Origin: Desulfovibrio sp. | GTDB lineage: Bacteria > Desulfobacterota > Desulfovibrionia > Desulfovibrionales > Desulfovibrionaceae | Reading direction: 5' to 3' | Assembly (NCBI GenBank): GCA_020217165.1 | Contig: JAIWOE010000112.1 | Coordinates: 1-12,732 of the forward strand | DNA length: 12,732 nucleotides | Part shown: positions 1 through 7,273 of the stretch, one piece after another | Position numbering within the stretch: position 1 is the first letter of the stretch | How the letters are laid out: each line of letters begins with the position of its first letter | Notes under the pieces: generated by a model | Database searches by the model: none | Told to the model about the DNA's origin: nothing | What the model saw: the letters and a program-made list of their open reading frames with translations, nothing else | Translations under genes and position numbers: made by a program

Positions 1-1579
1 GCTGGCCAGCAATCCGGATGCGCTCCCCGCCCTGCTTCGGGAAGACCGCGTGCCCGCCCAGCTGGTGCGAGCTATGTTCGAGATTGGTTCGCCCTTTCAG
101 TTCCGCATGCAGGCTGCAGTGTGGCGGGCCTTTGGCCGGGAGTATCCCCGCGGGCTGCAGCAGCTGGGTCCCAAGACTTCGGAAGGCTTCTGGGAAGGGC
201 TGCAGTTGCTGCAACACGGCGATCTGGTGAACCTGGAACGCCATGTGACAAAAGAATTATTCAAAAACCCACGCAGCCTGCCTTGCACCGTGCTGCGTGG
301 CTTTGCGGCCCTGGAGCGCGGGGACCTGCTGCGCGCCCAACAGGTATTCGTCGAGGCCGAGAGGTTGACCACTGCCCCCCTGCAGCAGAGTGCGGTGATT
401 TTTCTGCAGGGCAGGGTGCTGGAAGCCCAGGGCAAACTGCAGCAGGCATCTAATTATTATAAGCGGGTGGTACAGGTCTCGCCGCGTTGGCTGGACGGGC
501 TGTACCGCCAGGGAGTCTGCCAGGTGAAGATGGGGTTTGCCGAGCAGGCCTTCGGACTCTTTCAGAATCTGATTTCTCGCAACCCTGTGTATTTCAACTT
601 TATTCTGTTAGACCCGGAGTTGGAGCGCGGCCACATGCAGATGCTCTCCTCCCTGTCCGCCTTGTGGACCCAGGCCCAGGCCCGGGCCGAGGAGGAGCGT
701 GCACTGGCCGAGGAGCTCCGCAGCGATGTGGGTAAGTGGTTCCCCGAGGGCCATCCCTTTCATGCGGAAATGGCTGGCCGCATCACCGAAATGATGAAAC
801 TGACCCAGGTGGAAAGCTACGTGGCCTATGCCCGCCTGGCGCAACAGCGCGCCATGCTGGCCAAGGAAATGATGCTGCAGGTGGAAGAGGAGGGACGGCG
901 CATCAAAAAGCGTTTCACCAACTATCTGGACCGCCTCAAGGAAGTGCAGCGGGAGTCCAGCTGGTTTCCCTTCCCCAAATTGCTCATGGAGTTCAACAAG
1001 GACTTTAACTTTTGCGTCAAGAGCATCAACTGGTCACACTCCCAGCACTTCCAGATGGCGGAAAACTTCCGTAAGGCCGCGGACCTGGTGGAAACCGTGG
1101 AGGGGAAGATCGCCAGCCTGGAAGACCGGCTTAAGACGTTGAAAATCGTGCGGGATTCCACCTTGTTCGTCATCCTCATGTTTAGGGGCTTTCTGTGGCT
1201 GGGGCTGGCCAGCCTGCTGCTTTCCCTGCTGGCGTTGCCGCTTTTGGGCTTTTACGGCAGCAGCATCGGCTTTGGGTGGGCCGAGCACATGAGTTTCCGG
1301 CAACAGCTGGAGTTGCAGGGGGGGATGTTCGTCATCCTGGCCATCATTTCCCTGGCCCTTTCGGCCGTGCGCACGGCGTTGGTGTTCGACAAGCGCAAGG
1401 AGAAAATCTTCCGCCAGGCCGAGGCCCAGGCCCGCAAGGCGGCGGATACCCGCGCCGCCCAACGCGGTCGCGGGGGGCCGCCGCCCAGGGTGCCCCCCGC
1501 GACCCCAAAAACCCCGTCGCGGACTGCCCCTAAGCAGGCCCAGAAACCGCCGCCCCAGGCTCGAGCCAAGCGGCGGTGA
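1..1579 (+). CDS. TPR and coiled-coil membrane protein, 5' partial
   Basis: The reading frame is open from the first base of the window to a TGA at 1577-1579, so the true start lies upstream. An in-frame GTG at 50 is only a possible internal start. The visible protein has TPR-like helical repeats at about nt 280-600 (for example a pair ending [12 protein letters not shown]). A charged, coiled-coil-prone helical region follows at about 650-1150. Two hydrophobic segments lie at about 1165-1255 and 1325-1390. The tail from about 1390 is very basic and rich in Pro, Ala and Arg, ending QARAKRR. This layout suggests an inner-membrane protein with a large soluble N-terminal part and a cationic tail that could bind nucleic acid or another polyanion, but that is inference. 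I do not recognise a named family beyond TPR. It lies 106 bases upstream of rpsT on the same strand. Confidence 0.8.
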   Translation, partial: LASNPDALPALLREDRVPAQLVRAMFEIGSPFQFRMQAAVWRAFGREYPRGLQQLGPKTSEGFWEGLQLLQHGDLVNLERHVTKELFKNPRSLPCTVLRGFAALERGDLLRAQQVFVEAERLTTAPLQQSAVIFLQGRVLEAQGKLQQASNYYKRVVQVSPRWLDGLYRQGVCQVKMGFAEQAFGLFQNLISRNPVYFNFILLDPELERGHMQMLSSLSALWTQAQARAEEERALAEELRSDVGKWFPEGHPFHAEMAGRITEMMKLTQVESYVAYARLAQQRAMLAKEMMLQVEEEGRRIKKRFTNYLDRLKEVQRESSWFPFPKLLMEFNKDFNFCVKSINWSHSQHFQMAENFRKAADLVETVEGKIASLEDRLKTLKIVRDSTLFVILMFRGFLWLGLASLLLSLLALPLLGFYGSSIGFGWAEHMSFRQQLELQGGMFVILAIISLALSAVRTALVFDKRKEKIFRQAEAQARKAADTRAAQRGRGGPPPRVPPATPKTPSRTAPKQAQKPPPQARAKRR

Positions 1580-1610
1580 GAAATATTTTGTCATGCCTGG
1601 CACTTTTTCC

Positions 1611-1639
1611 TTGACTTGCGCCGAGCTTCTGTCTAGTGA
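1611..1639 (+). promoter_or_regulatory. Probable rpsT promoter
   Basis: A good -35 hexamer TTGACT at 1611-1616 follows a T-rich stretch. The -10 is weak: TCTAGT at 1632-1637 with a 15-base spacer, or TAGTGA at 1634-1639 with 17. It sits in the 106-base gap between the upstream gene and rpsT, about 50 bases before the rpsT start, where a promoter would be expected. The -35 is clear and the -10 uncertain. Confidence 0.45.
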
Positions 1640-1672
1640 AATCTTCTTTCGACATATTTCCAGCGTCCCTGT

Positions 1673-1677
1673 GGAGG
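1673..1677 (+). promoter_or_regulatory. Ribosome binding site of rpsT
   Basis: GGAGG lies 8 bases before the ATG at 1686. It decides the start: an upstream in-frame ATG at 1593 would add 31 residues that are absent from S20 proteins and has no comparable site. Confidence 0.8.
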
Positions 1678-1685
1678 TTCGACGC

Positions 1686-1967
1686 ATGGCCAATCACGAG
1701 TCGGCGCTCAAGCGCCACCGGCAGAGCCTGAAGGCCCGCCTGCGCAATCGCGCAATGAAGACCCGTATCAAGAACGTCGTCAAGGCAGTGCGCCTGGCGG
1801 TGGAAGACAAGAACATGGACGCCGCCAGCCTGGCCCTGAAAAAGGCCACCGCAGTGCTGGACAAGGCGGCCACCAAAAAAGTGATCCATTGGCGCAACGC
1901 CTCCCGTCGGATTTCCCGCCTGCAGATGGCTGTCAACGGAATCACAGTCTCCGGCGACGACGCCTAG
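1686..1967 (+). CDS. rpsT: 30S ribosomal protein S20
   Basis: The product is a 93-residue, strongly basic, all-helical protein that starts [14 protein letters not shown], the usual S20 N-terminus (most members begin MANxxSAxKRxRxx). S20 binds 16S rRNA near the base of the small subunit body during early assembly. The length matches the family (about 85-95 residues). The conserved segments [16 protein letters not shown] and the C-terminal part with [16 protein letters not shown] are present. The start at 1686 is set by a GGAGG 8 bases upstream. The gene stands alone: a probable promoter lies just before it and an intrinsic terminator at about 2068-2117, so it is likely a single-gene transcript. 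No autoregulatory structure could be identified by eye. Confidence 0.97.
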   Translation: MANHESALKRHRQSLKARLRNRAMKTRIKNVVKAVRLAVEDKNMDAASLALKKATAVLDKAATKKVIHWRNASRRISRLQMAVNGITVSGDDA

Positions 1968-2067
1968 TATACCACTGCCCGGGTGCTGCCCCTGGTGCGT
2001 CCAGAGGCACGGTGCGCTGCAAGTGCTGTGATGCCAGGGCAAGGTGGTGCGCCAGGAACACCACAAT

Positions 2068-2117
2068 GGGGCATCCGCGGCTGGCTGCGAGCTGGCTGCG
2101 GATGTCTTTTGTTGTTT
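2068..2117 (+). terminator. Intrinsic terminator downstream of rpsT
   Basis: GGCATCCGC at 2070-2078 pairs with GCGGATGTC at 2098-2106. This is nine pairs including one G-U, with two further G-U pairs possible at the base. The loop is about 19 bases and can form a small inner stem. The 3' arm runs straight into a T-rich tract (TTTTGTTGTTT, 2107-2117). This fits a rho-independent terminator for rpsT, 100 bases past its stop and 64 bases before trkA. The loop and 3' arm contain an 11-base tandem repeat. Confidence 0.65.
2080..2101. repeat. Tandem 11-base repeat inside terminator
   Basis: GCTGGCTGCGA (2080-2090) is followed directly by GCTGGCTGCGG (2091-2101), identical at 10 of 11 bases. It occupies the loop and most of the 3' arm of the rpsT terminator hairpin, so it looks like a local duplication or slippage product in the terminator. 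Confidence 0.7.
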
Positions 2118-2180
2118 CGATGTCGGCATGCGGCCCGTGTCGGGCTGGATTTGCCCGGCTGCTTGCGGTAGAGCGTCGCC

Positions 2181-3578
2181 ATGGGATTCTTCACCAAAAA
2201 ATCCACCGCTGCGCCCATGCGCATCATCATCGTGGGCGCGGGGGAAGTGGGCTATCACATTGCCCGGCGCCTGTCCCAGGAGGACAAGCAGGTGGTGGTC
2301 ATTGATGTGCGGGCGGACGCCCTCAAGCGTCTGACGGACATCGCCGATGTACAGACCATCCAGGGATCGGGCTCCAGTCCCCGCGTGCTTGACGAGGCCG
2401 GTATCCACGACGCCAGCATCGTCCTGGCCGTGACGGATTCCGATGAGATCAACCTCATCGCCTGTTTTTTCGCCAATCTGCTTTCCCCCACGGCCCTGAA
2501 GCTGGCCCGCCTGCGCAACGAGGAATACACCCTCTATCGCGATGCCTTCTCCAGCGAGCTCCTGAACATCTCCACCATTATCAATCCCGAGGTGGAGGTC
2601 GTCAAATCCATTGACAACATGATCACCGTGCCCGGGGCTCTGGAACTCATGGAGTTCGCAGCCGGCAGGGTCAAGATGGTGGGCATGCGGGTGGGGCCTG
2701 GACCCCTCACGGGGGTGGGGCTGCCGCAACTCCGCTCCCGCATGGGCGATCTTGCCTTCATTCTTGCGGCCCTTGTGCGGGGCGAACGCGTCATCATTCC
2801 CACGGGCAAGGACTCCATCCAGCCGGACGACCTTGTCTATTTCGTCTGCCAGGAACAGGACCTGCCCGCCGTGAGCCGGGCCTTTGGCATGCCCCAGCAT
2901 AGTGTCAAGGATGTGCTGGTCATTGGGGGCGGCTCCACGGGGCTGCGCCTGGCCACCCGCTTCGAGGACAAAGGCTATCACGTGAAGTTGGTGGACAAGG
3001 ATGCCGCCCGCTGCGAGGTGTTGGCGGAGCGCCTCAATCGCACCATCGTGCTGCACGGTGACGGCACGGATCAGGAGCTGTTGGCCGAAGAAAACGTCTC
3101 GGGCATGGATCTGGTGGTGTCCGTCACCGGAGACGAGGAGACGAACATCCTTTCGTCCCTGCTGGCCAAGTCCATGGGGGCGCGCAAAACCATCACCCGC
3201 ATCAATAAAACCGCATATCTGCCGCTGTTGCGCGCCATTGGCATTGAACACAGCTTCAGCCCCCGACTCTCCGCCGTCAATTCCATCTTGCGCTATGTGC
3301 GCCGCGGCAAGATCTTGAGCTCCGTGGCCATCAAAGGTGACCAGGCCGAGGCCCTGGAGGCCGTGGTGCAGGAGGGGTCGGAGCTGGCGGGCATTCCGCT
3401 GAAAGACCTGGATTTTCCTGCCGGTGCGCTCATACTATGCATTCTGCGCGGGGACAATGTGTTGCTTCCCGGCGGAGAAACCCGACTGCAGCCGGGGGAT
3501 CGGGTCATCCTCATTGCCCTGCGCACGGCCATGCCCAAGGTGGAGCAGGCATTGTCCGCCGTCACTGGAGCAGGCTAA
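2181..3578 (+). CDS. trkA: Trk potassium uptake regulatory protein TrkA
   Basis: This is the cytoplasmic NAD(H)- or nucleotide-binding gating subunit of the Trk K+ transporter; it forms a ring under the TrkH pore. The 465-residue protein has two tandem RCK units, as in full-length TrkA (about 458 residues). Rossmann repeat 1 has GAGEVG at residues 19-24 and the ribose-binding Asp at 42 (VVVID). Repeat 2 has GGGSTG at 249-254 followed by KLVDKD. Each is followed by a TrkA_C-like domain, the second ending about 15 residues before the C-terminus. The start at 2181 has a modest site GGTAGAG 7 bases upstream. A second in-frame ATG at 2217 would begin MRIIIVGAGEVG, the more usual TrkA N-terminus, but has no visible ribosome binding site. 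The stop overlaps the trkH start (TAATG), implying translational coupling. I saw no convincing promoter between the rpsT terminator and the start. Confidence 0.95.
   Translation: MGFFTKKSTAAPMRIIIVGAGEVGYHIARRLSQEDKQVVVIDVRADALKRLTDIADVQTIQGSGSSPRVLDEAGIHDASIVLAVTDSDEINLIACFFANLLSPTALKLARLRNEEYTLYRDAFSSELLNISTIINPEVEVVKSIDNMITVPGALELMEFAAGRVKMVGMRVGPGPLTGVGLPQLRSRMGDLAFILAALVRGERVIIPTGKDSIQPDDLVYFVCQEQDLPAVSRAFGMPQHSVKDVLVIGGGSTGLRLATRFEDKGYHVKLVDKDAARCEVLAERLNRTIVLHGDGTDQELLAEENVSGMDLVVSVTGDEETNILSSLLAKSMGARKTITRINKTAYLPLLRAIGIEHSFSPRLSAVNSILRYVRRGKILSSVAIKGDQAEALEAVVQEGSELAGIPLKDLDFPAGALILCILRGDNVLLPGGETRLQPGDRVILIALRTAMPKVEQALSAVTGAG
3567..3570 (+). promoter_or_regulatory. Ribosome binding site of trkH
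   Basis: GGAG inside the last codons of trkA lies 7 bases before the ATG at 3578. It supports that start over an in-frame ATG at 3437, which would overlap trkA by 140 bases and add a non-TrkH-like sequence. Confidence 0.75.
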
Positions 3579-5029
3579 TGCGCCTGGGAAGACCCCTGTT
3601 TGTGGTGGGGGCCATCATCTGTTGCGTGGGGCTGTCCATGGTGTTCCCGTTGCTGTGGGGGCTGGCGCGAGGGGATGCTGGCGCTCTGCCCATGCTGGAG
3701 GCCATGACGATGACGTTGCTCCTGGGGGCCGCGCTGCTGCTGGTCTTTCGCCGTGCCAGCACGGATGCCCCGCTGAATCATCGTGAAGGCATGGCCATTG
3801 TCAGCCTGGGCTGGCTGGCCGCCGGGGTGTGCGGTGCGTTGCCGTATCTGTTTGGCGGCGTCTGCGCCACGGTAACGGATGCGGTGTTCGAGTCCGTCTC
3901 CGGCTTCACCACCACCGGGGCGTCCATCCTGACAGATATTGAGGCCGTCCCTGAAAGCCTGCTGCTCTGGCGCAGCCTGACGCATTGGCTGGGGGGCATG
4001 GGCATCATCGTGCTGTCGTTGGCCATCCTGCCTTTCCTGGGGGTGGGGGGCATGCAGTTGTACAAGGCCGAGGCCCCGGGCCCCACGCCGGATAAGCTCA
4101 AGCCACGCATCAAGGACACGGCGGCCATCCTCTGGAAGGTATATGTTGGGCTGTCCGTGGTCCAATGTCTGCTGCTGCTCCTGGGAGGCATGAGCTTGTT
4201 TGATGCCTTGTGCCACACCTTTGGCACCATGGCCACGGGGGGATTCTCCACGCGCAACAGTTCCGTAGCGGCGTATGATAGTCCCTACATCTATTGGGTC
4301 ATCACTTGCTTCATGTTTTTGGCCGGGGTCAACTTTTCCTTGCATTACAGGATACTGTCCGGCCATGCAAGGGATGTATGGAAGGATGGCGAGCTGCGGT
4401 TTTACTGCATCGTCGTCGCGGGCAGCACCCTGTTCATCGCCTGGAACATCCTGGGCCGACAATACGACAACCCCCTGGATGCCCTGACGCACAGTGCGTT
4501 TCAAGTTTCCTCCATCGCCACCACCACGGGCTTTGCCACGGCAGACTTTGAACAGTGGCCGGCGTTTTCGCAGTTGCTGCTGGTACTGCTGATGTTCATG
4601 GGCGGCTGCGCCGGCTCCACCGGGGGCGGCATGAAGGGGGTTCGCCTCCTGCTCATGCTCAAGCACTGCTCCATGGAGCTCATACGTCTGGTGCACCCCC
4701 GGGCGGTGCGGCATGTGAAACTGGGTGGACGCAATGTACCTGCCGAGGTGCTTTCCGGCATCTGGGGGTTTTTCGGCCTGTACATGCTCTGTTACGTCGT
4801 CACATCCTTGGCCCTGGCAGCCATGGATCTGGACATTGTGACCAGTTTCACGGCCACCCTGGCCTGCATCAGCAATATCGGCCCTGGTCTCGGCACCGTG
4901 GGACCGGCGGAAAACTTCTTCCATTTGCCTGCGGCAGCTAAAGTGCTGTTGACGTGGTGCATGCTCCTGGGACGTCTGGAGCTGTACACAGTGTTGATTT
5001 TGTTCGTCCCAGAATTCTGGCGCAAATAA
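3578..5029 (+). CDS. trkH: Trk potassium transporter membrane subunit TrkH
   Basis: This is the K+-translocating inner-membrane subunit that works with TrkA. The 483-residue protein (family about 480) is highly hydrophobic and carries the four pore-loop repeats of the TrkH/KtrB superfamily. Their filter glycines lie in TTTGAS (Gly114), ATGGFS (Gly221/222), TTTGFA (Gly318) and SNIGPGLG (Gly435/437). Also present are THWLGGMGIIVLSLAILPFL after the first loop and GGCAGSTGGGMKGVR, the region of the broken membrane helix that acts as the gating loop in this family. The full filter set argues for a working channel. The start overlaps the trkA stop by one base. The stop codon bases lie under the U-tract of the adk terminator on the other strand. 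Confidence 0.96.
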   Translation: MRLGRPLFVVGAIICCVGLSMVFPLLWGLARGDAGALPMLEAMTMTLLLGAALLLVFRRASTDAPLNHREGMAIVSLGWLAAGVCGALPYLFGGVCATVTDAVFESVSGFTTTGASILTDIEAVPESLLLWRSLTHWLGGMGIIVLSLAILPFLGVGGMQLYKAEAPGPTPDKLKPRIKDTAAILWKVYVGLSVVQCLLLLLGGMSLFDALCHTFGTMATGGFSTRNSSVAAYDSPYIYWVITCFMFLAGVNFSLHYRILSGHARDVWKDGELRFYCIVVAGSTLFIAWNILGRQYDNPLDALTHSAFQVSSIATTTGFATADFEQWPAFSQLLLVLLMFMGGCAGSTGGGMKGVRLLLMLKHCSMELIRLVHPRAVRHVKLGGRNVPAEVLSGIWGFFGLYMLCYVVTSLALAAMDLDIVTSFTATLACISNIGPGLGTVGPAENFFHLPAAAKVLLTWCMLLGRLELYTVLILFVPEFWRK

Positions 5030-5060
5030 AAACACGCCCCCTGCCAAAGCAGGAGGCGTG
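5028..5060 (-). terminator. Intrinsic terminator of the adk transcript
   Basis: Positions 5033-5044 (CACGCCCCCTGC) pair with 5049-5060 (GCAGGAGGCGTG): 12 positions with one mismatch around a CAAA loop. On the - strand the hairpin is followed by five T residues (complement of 5028-5032) and then ATTTG, a classical rho-independent terminator 58 bases past the adk stop. On the + strand the hairpin also follows the trkH stop closely but lacks a T-tract, so it is mainly an adk terminator. It might still stabilise the trkH mRNA 3' end. Confidence 0.85.
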
Positions 5061-5118
5061 CAGTGCAAGCAGCGGGGACAGGTAAACCTGGCAGGCGCCT
5101 GTGCGTGGCGTGCGCCCT

Positions 5119-5790
5119 TTAGGCGAGCTTGGACAGCAGGGTTTCCTTGATGGAGTCGATGGAGCCTTCACCATCCAGCTCAATGTAGACAAAGCCTTCC
5201 TTCGCAGCCAGGTTCTTGTAGTAGTAGGCGGCGGCCAGGGTGCCATCCACGGTGTTGTAGTAGATGTCGTGGCGCTTGTTGATGGCGGCCTCGTCCTGGT
5301 CATCGGCGCGGGCGGAAAGGGCGCCGCCGCACACACGGCACACATCGCCATTGGGCTTGATGGCCTCAATGAAGATGTTGTTGGGGTGGTTGGGATTGTT
5401 CTTGCAGATACGGCGGCCCATGATGCGATTCTTGGCCACTTCGCGCGGGAGGAGGATTTCGATCACATAGTTGATCTTCATCCCTTTTTCCTGCAGGGCT
5501 TCAAACAGTTTCTGCGCCTGCACGGTGTTGCGGGGGAAGCCGTCCAGCAGCCAGCCGTCCTTGCCCTTGGATTCCAGGGTTTCCAGCACCATGGGGATGG
5601 TGATGTCGTCGGGCACCAAATCGCCACGATCAATGAATTCCTTGGCCTTTTTGCCAAGCTCGGTGCCACCGCCGATGTGTTCACGGAAAATGCCGCCGGA
5701 CTCAATGTGAGCCAGGCTGTATTTGTCCTTCACAAGGTTGCCCTGGGTGCCTTTGCCGCTGCCGTTGGGCCCGAAAATCAGGATATTCAC
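5119..5790 (-). CDS. adk: Metal-binding adenylate kinase
   Basis: This enzyme catalyses ATP + AMP to 2 ADP in the cytoplasm. The 223-residue protein has the P-loop GPNGSGKGT (residues 7-15), the AMP-binding region ESGGIFREHI (30-39), LLDGFPR (81-87) and a LID at about 125-165. The LID has GRRICKNNPNHPNN, with Cys129 and His135, and CRVCGG, with Cys151 and Cys154. This Cys-x5-His-x15-Cys-x2-Cys site is the ligand set described for the Zn/Co/Fe adenylate kinase of Desulfovibrio gigas, and the whole sequence is close to that enzyme from memory. The start is GTG, supported by a strong AAGGAGGAG 4 bases upstream. The gene has its own likely promoter in the 73-base gap after tilS and an intrinsic terminator downstream. 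It converges on trkH. Confidence 0.97.
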   Translation of the reverse strand: MNILIFGPNGSGKGTQGNLVKDKYSLAHIESGGIFREHIGGGTELGKKAKEFIDRGDLVPDDITIPMVLETLESKGKDGWLLDGFPRNTVQAQKLFEALQEKGMKINYVIEILLPREVAKNRIMGRRICKNNPNHPNNIFIEAIKPNGDVCRVCGGALSARADDQDEAAINKRHDIYYNTVDGTLAAAYYYKNLAAKEGFVYIELDGEGSIDSIKETLLSKLA

Positions 5791-5796
5791 GCTTCT

Positions 5797-5802
5797 CCTC
5801 CT
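5797..5802 (-). promoter_or_regulatory. Strong ribosome binding site of adk
   Basis: On the - strand AGGAGG lies 6 bases before the GTG start at 5790, within a longer AAGGAGGAG. It is the best Shine-Dalgarno match in the window and supports the non-ATG start. Confidence 0.85.
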
Positions 5803-5822
5803 TGGCGGGAAATTGTGGAAGA

Positions 5823-5850
5823 CTTAGACCCGGATTGGGGGGCTTGTCAA
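5823..5850 (-). promoter_or_regulatory. Probable adk promoter
   Basis: On the - strand a perfect -35 TTGACA (5850-5845) is followed after 16 bases by TCTAAG (5828-5823, 4 of 6 to TATAAT). It lies between the tilS stop and the adk ribosome binding site, which gives a leader of about 25-30 bases. It would let adk be transcribed independently of the tetrapyrrole operon upstream. Confidence 0.55.
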
Positions 5851-5863
5851 TGTGAATTCGTTC

Positions 5864-6922
5864 TCAAGGTGCGGCAGTTGCGGAGTCCGGGGCAGAAAAC
5901 AGCACCCCCCGATGCAGCACCCGCGCCGTGACCCGGCCGGGAAAGTGGAAGACAGCGCCCCACTTTTTGGCGGAAAAGGCCGCTTCCAGAGCCAGCAGGG
6001 TGTCCAGCTGCGGCGCCCCCAGGGCCAGGGTCTCCAGCACCTGCTTGTAGCACCGCAAGCGGATGGCGGCGTCCAGAGATCGCAACATCGCATGGGACAA
6101 CAGCAGTCCCTCGCCTTGGGTATCGGGAATTGCGGTTGCCTGGCGCATCGCAAGTCCAACGTGCCGGGCATCCAGGCGGGCGAGTTGCCAAAGCCCTGCC
6201 ACTTGATCGAGATAGGACGGATTCTCCTCCAGCAGCAACGGTAGGATCGCATTGCGGACGCGGTTGCGGAAAAAACGGGGATCCGCATTGGTGGGATCAT
6301 TGCGAAAGGGCAATCGCAATGCGGTGGCCAGTTCCAGCAGGGCAGCCTTGGGCTGCAGCAGCACCGGGCGTAGCAGGCCGGTGGTGGCATCGCAGCCCGT
6401 CATGCCGCCCAGGGCTGGCCAGCCTGCGCCACGGAGTTGGCGCATGAGCTGGTCTTCCGCCAGGTCGTTCAGTTGGTGTCCGGTGGCGATCCACTGCCCC
6501 TGACACTGCAAGCGCACCCGGGCCAGGAAGGCCTGCCGGGCCTTGCGGCCGGCTTCCTCCAGCCCCAGGCGTTGCCGCGCAGCCAGGGCGGCGACCTCCA
6601 CCCGCTCGGCAACGCATGGGATCCCCAGGTGCCGGCACAGGTGCTCCACGGCGGCCTGGTCTGCGTGGGAATCCGGTCGCAAGGCATGATCCAGGTGGGC
6701 GGCCACCAGGGAGAACCCGCCGCGAGGGCGCAGGGCGTGGAGCATGGCCAGCAGGGCCATGGAGTCCGGCCCACCGGAACAGGCCACCACCACTGTTGTG
6801 CCGGAAAGCACAATCCCCAGGGTGTGGGCCACAAATCGTTCCACTGCCAGGCAGCGATGCGCCAGGGGCGGTGGCAGGTCTTGCAGGCGCAGGGAGGGGA
6901 GGGGGGGAGCCGAGACGGACAC
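5864..6922 (-). CDS. tilS: tRNA(Ile)-lysidine synthase
   Basis: TilS uses ATP and lysine to convert the wobble cytidine of tRNA-Ile(CAU) to lysidine, which switches its charging from Met to Ile and its decoding to AUA. The 352-residue protein has the PP-loop SGGPDS (49-54), HLDHALRPDS after the second strand, LEEAGRKARQAFL, and ATGHQLNDLAEDQLMRQLRG, followed by FRNDPTNADPRFFRNRVRN, all usual landmarks of the N-terminal adenylation domain. It is shorter than E. coli TilS (about 430), and the C-terminal tRNA-binding part looks reduced, as in the short form seen in other bacteria. The start is GTG with only a weak AGGA upstream. It follows the small Cys-rich gene by 13 bases, so it is probably co-transcribed with hemA. 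Confidence 0.92.
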   Translation of the reverse strand: MSVSAPPLPSLRLQDLPPPLAHRCLAVERFVAHTLGIVLSGTTVVVACSGGPDSMALLAMLHALRPRGGFSLVAAHLDHALRPDSHADQAAVEHLCRHLGIPCVAERVEVAALAARQRLGLEEAGRKARQAFLARVRLQCQGQWIATGHQLNDLAEDQLMRQLRGAGWPALGGMTGCDATTGLLRPVLLQPKAALLELATALRLPFRNDPTNADPRFFRNRVRNAILPLLLEENPSYLDQVAGLWQLARLDARHVGLAMRQATAIPDTQGEGLLLSHAMLRSLDAAIRLRCYKQVLETLALGAPQLDTLLALEAAFSAKKWGAVFHFPGRVTARVLHRGVLFSAPDSATAAP

Positions 6923-6935
6923 TCGGGGCGTCGTC

Positions 6936-7271
6936 CTAGGCGGGAATATCCAGCTCTTTCAGAAGATTGTCGAAGTAGTTCACCATGTGCTCGCGCTGGG
7001 CCGGCGTGCAGTAGGCAATGCAGGAGCAGCGGATGGGACCCCGGCCGCGCACCAGCAGTTCCAGGCGCAGGTAGTCCTCGCCGCATTCCAGGGCCAGGCT
7101 GTGGGGGCCGCACTCGGCATCATGCTCCAGCTGCTCCTCGGTTAGCAAGGTTTTTGGCAGGGGCAGCCAGAACAGATCTTCCAGGGAGCTTTCGCAGCCC
7201 ATGTCCTTGCAGCGTTTGGCCACGCGTTTGACGTGGTCGGGATCAATCTGTTCCACCAGATATACGCGCAT
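6936..7271 (-). CDS. Small Cys-rich protein of unknown function
   Basis: This is a 111-residue soluble protein starting MRVYLVEQIDPDHVKRV. I do not recognise a named family. It holds seven cysteines (21, 26, 54, 63, 82, 84, 88), including CKDMGC, CGPHSLALEC and CSCIAYC, with a His at 57 and another at 95. No membrane segment or signal peptide is visible. The ATG at 7271 begins 2 bases after the hemA stop and has GGAG 7 bases upstream, so it is likely translated together with hemA. The clustered cysteines could bind a metal or Fe-S cluster, or be redox active; this is inference only. Given its place, a role in tetrapyrrole synthesis or its control is possible but not shown by the sequence. Codon use and composition match the neighbours. 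Confidence 0.85.
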   Translation of the reverse strand: MRVYLVEQIDPDHVKRVAKRCKDMGCESSLEDLFWLPLPKTLLTEEQLEHDAECGPHSLALECGEDYLRLELLVRGRGPIRCSCIAYCTPAQREHMVNYFDNLLKELDIPA

Positions 7272-7273
7272 GG

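Noticed and set aside
1599..1620. Sigma-54-like element TGGCAC followed by TTGAC before rpsT
   Set aside because: The GG to GC spacing is wrong: the expected GC after ten bases is TT. A sigma-70 type -35 fits better.
2133..2145. Hairpin GCCCG-TGT-CGGGC before trkA
   Set aside because: The five-pair stem has no T-tract and is easily expected by chance at this GC content. It is not called a terminator or operator.
1968..2180. Possible tRNA or small RNA gene between rpsT and trkA
   Set aside because: No T-loop signature or cloverleaf could be found. The only structured element is the terminator.
1530..3251. 573-codon open frame on the - strand opposite rpsT and trkA
   Set aside because: It is an antisense shadow of high-GC coding sequence. 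It covers two certain genes on the + strand and its product resembles no protein family.
3575..5068. 497-codon open frame on the - strand opposite trkH
   Set aside because: It is a shadow rich in Gln, His and Arg, typical of an antisense reading of a membrane protein gene. TrkH on the + strand has all its motifs.
5101..5931. 276-codon + strand open frame opposite adk
   Set aside because: It is a complementary-strand shadow of adk. The - strand frame gives a complete adenylate kinase.
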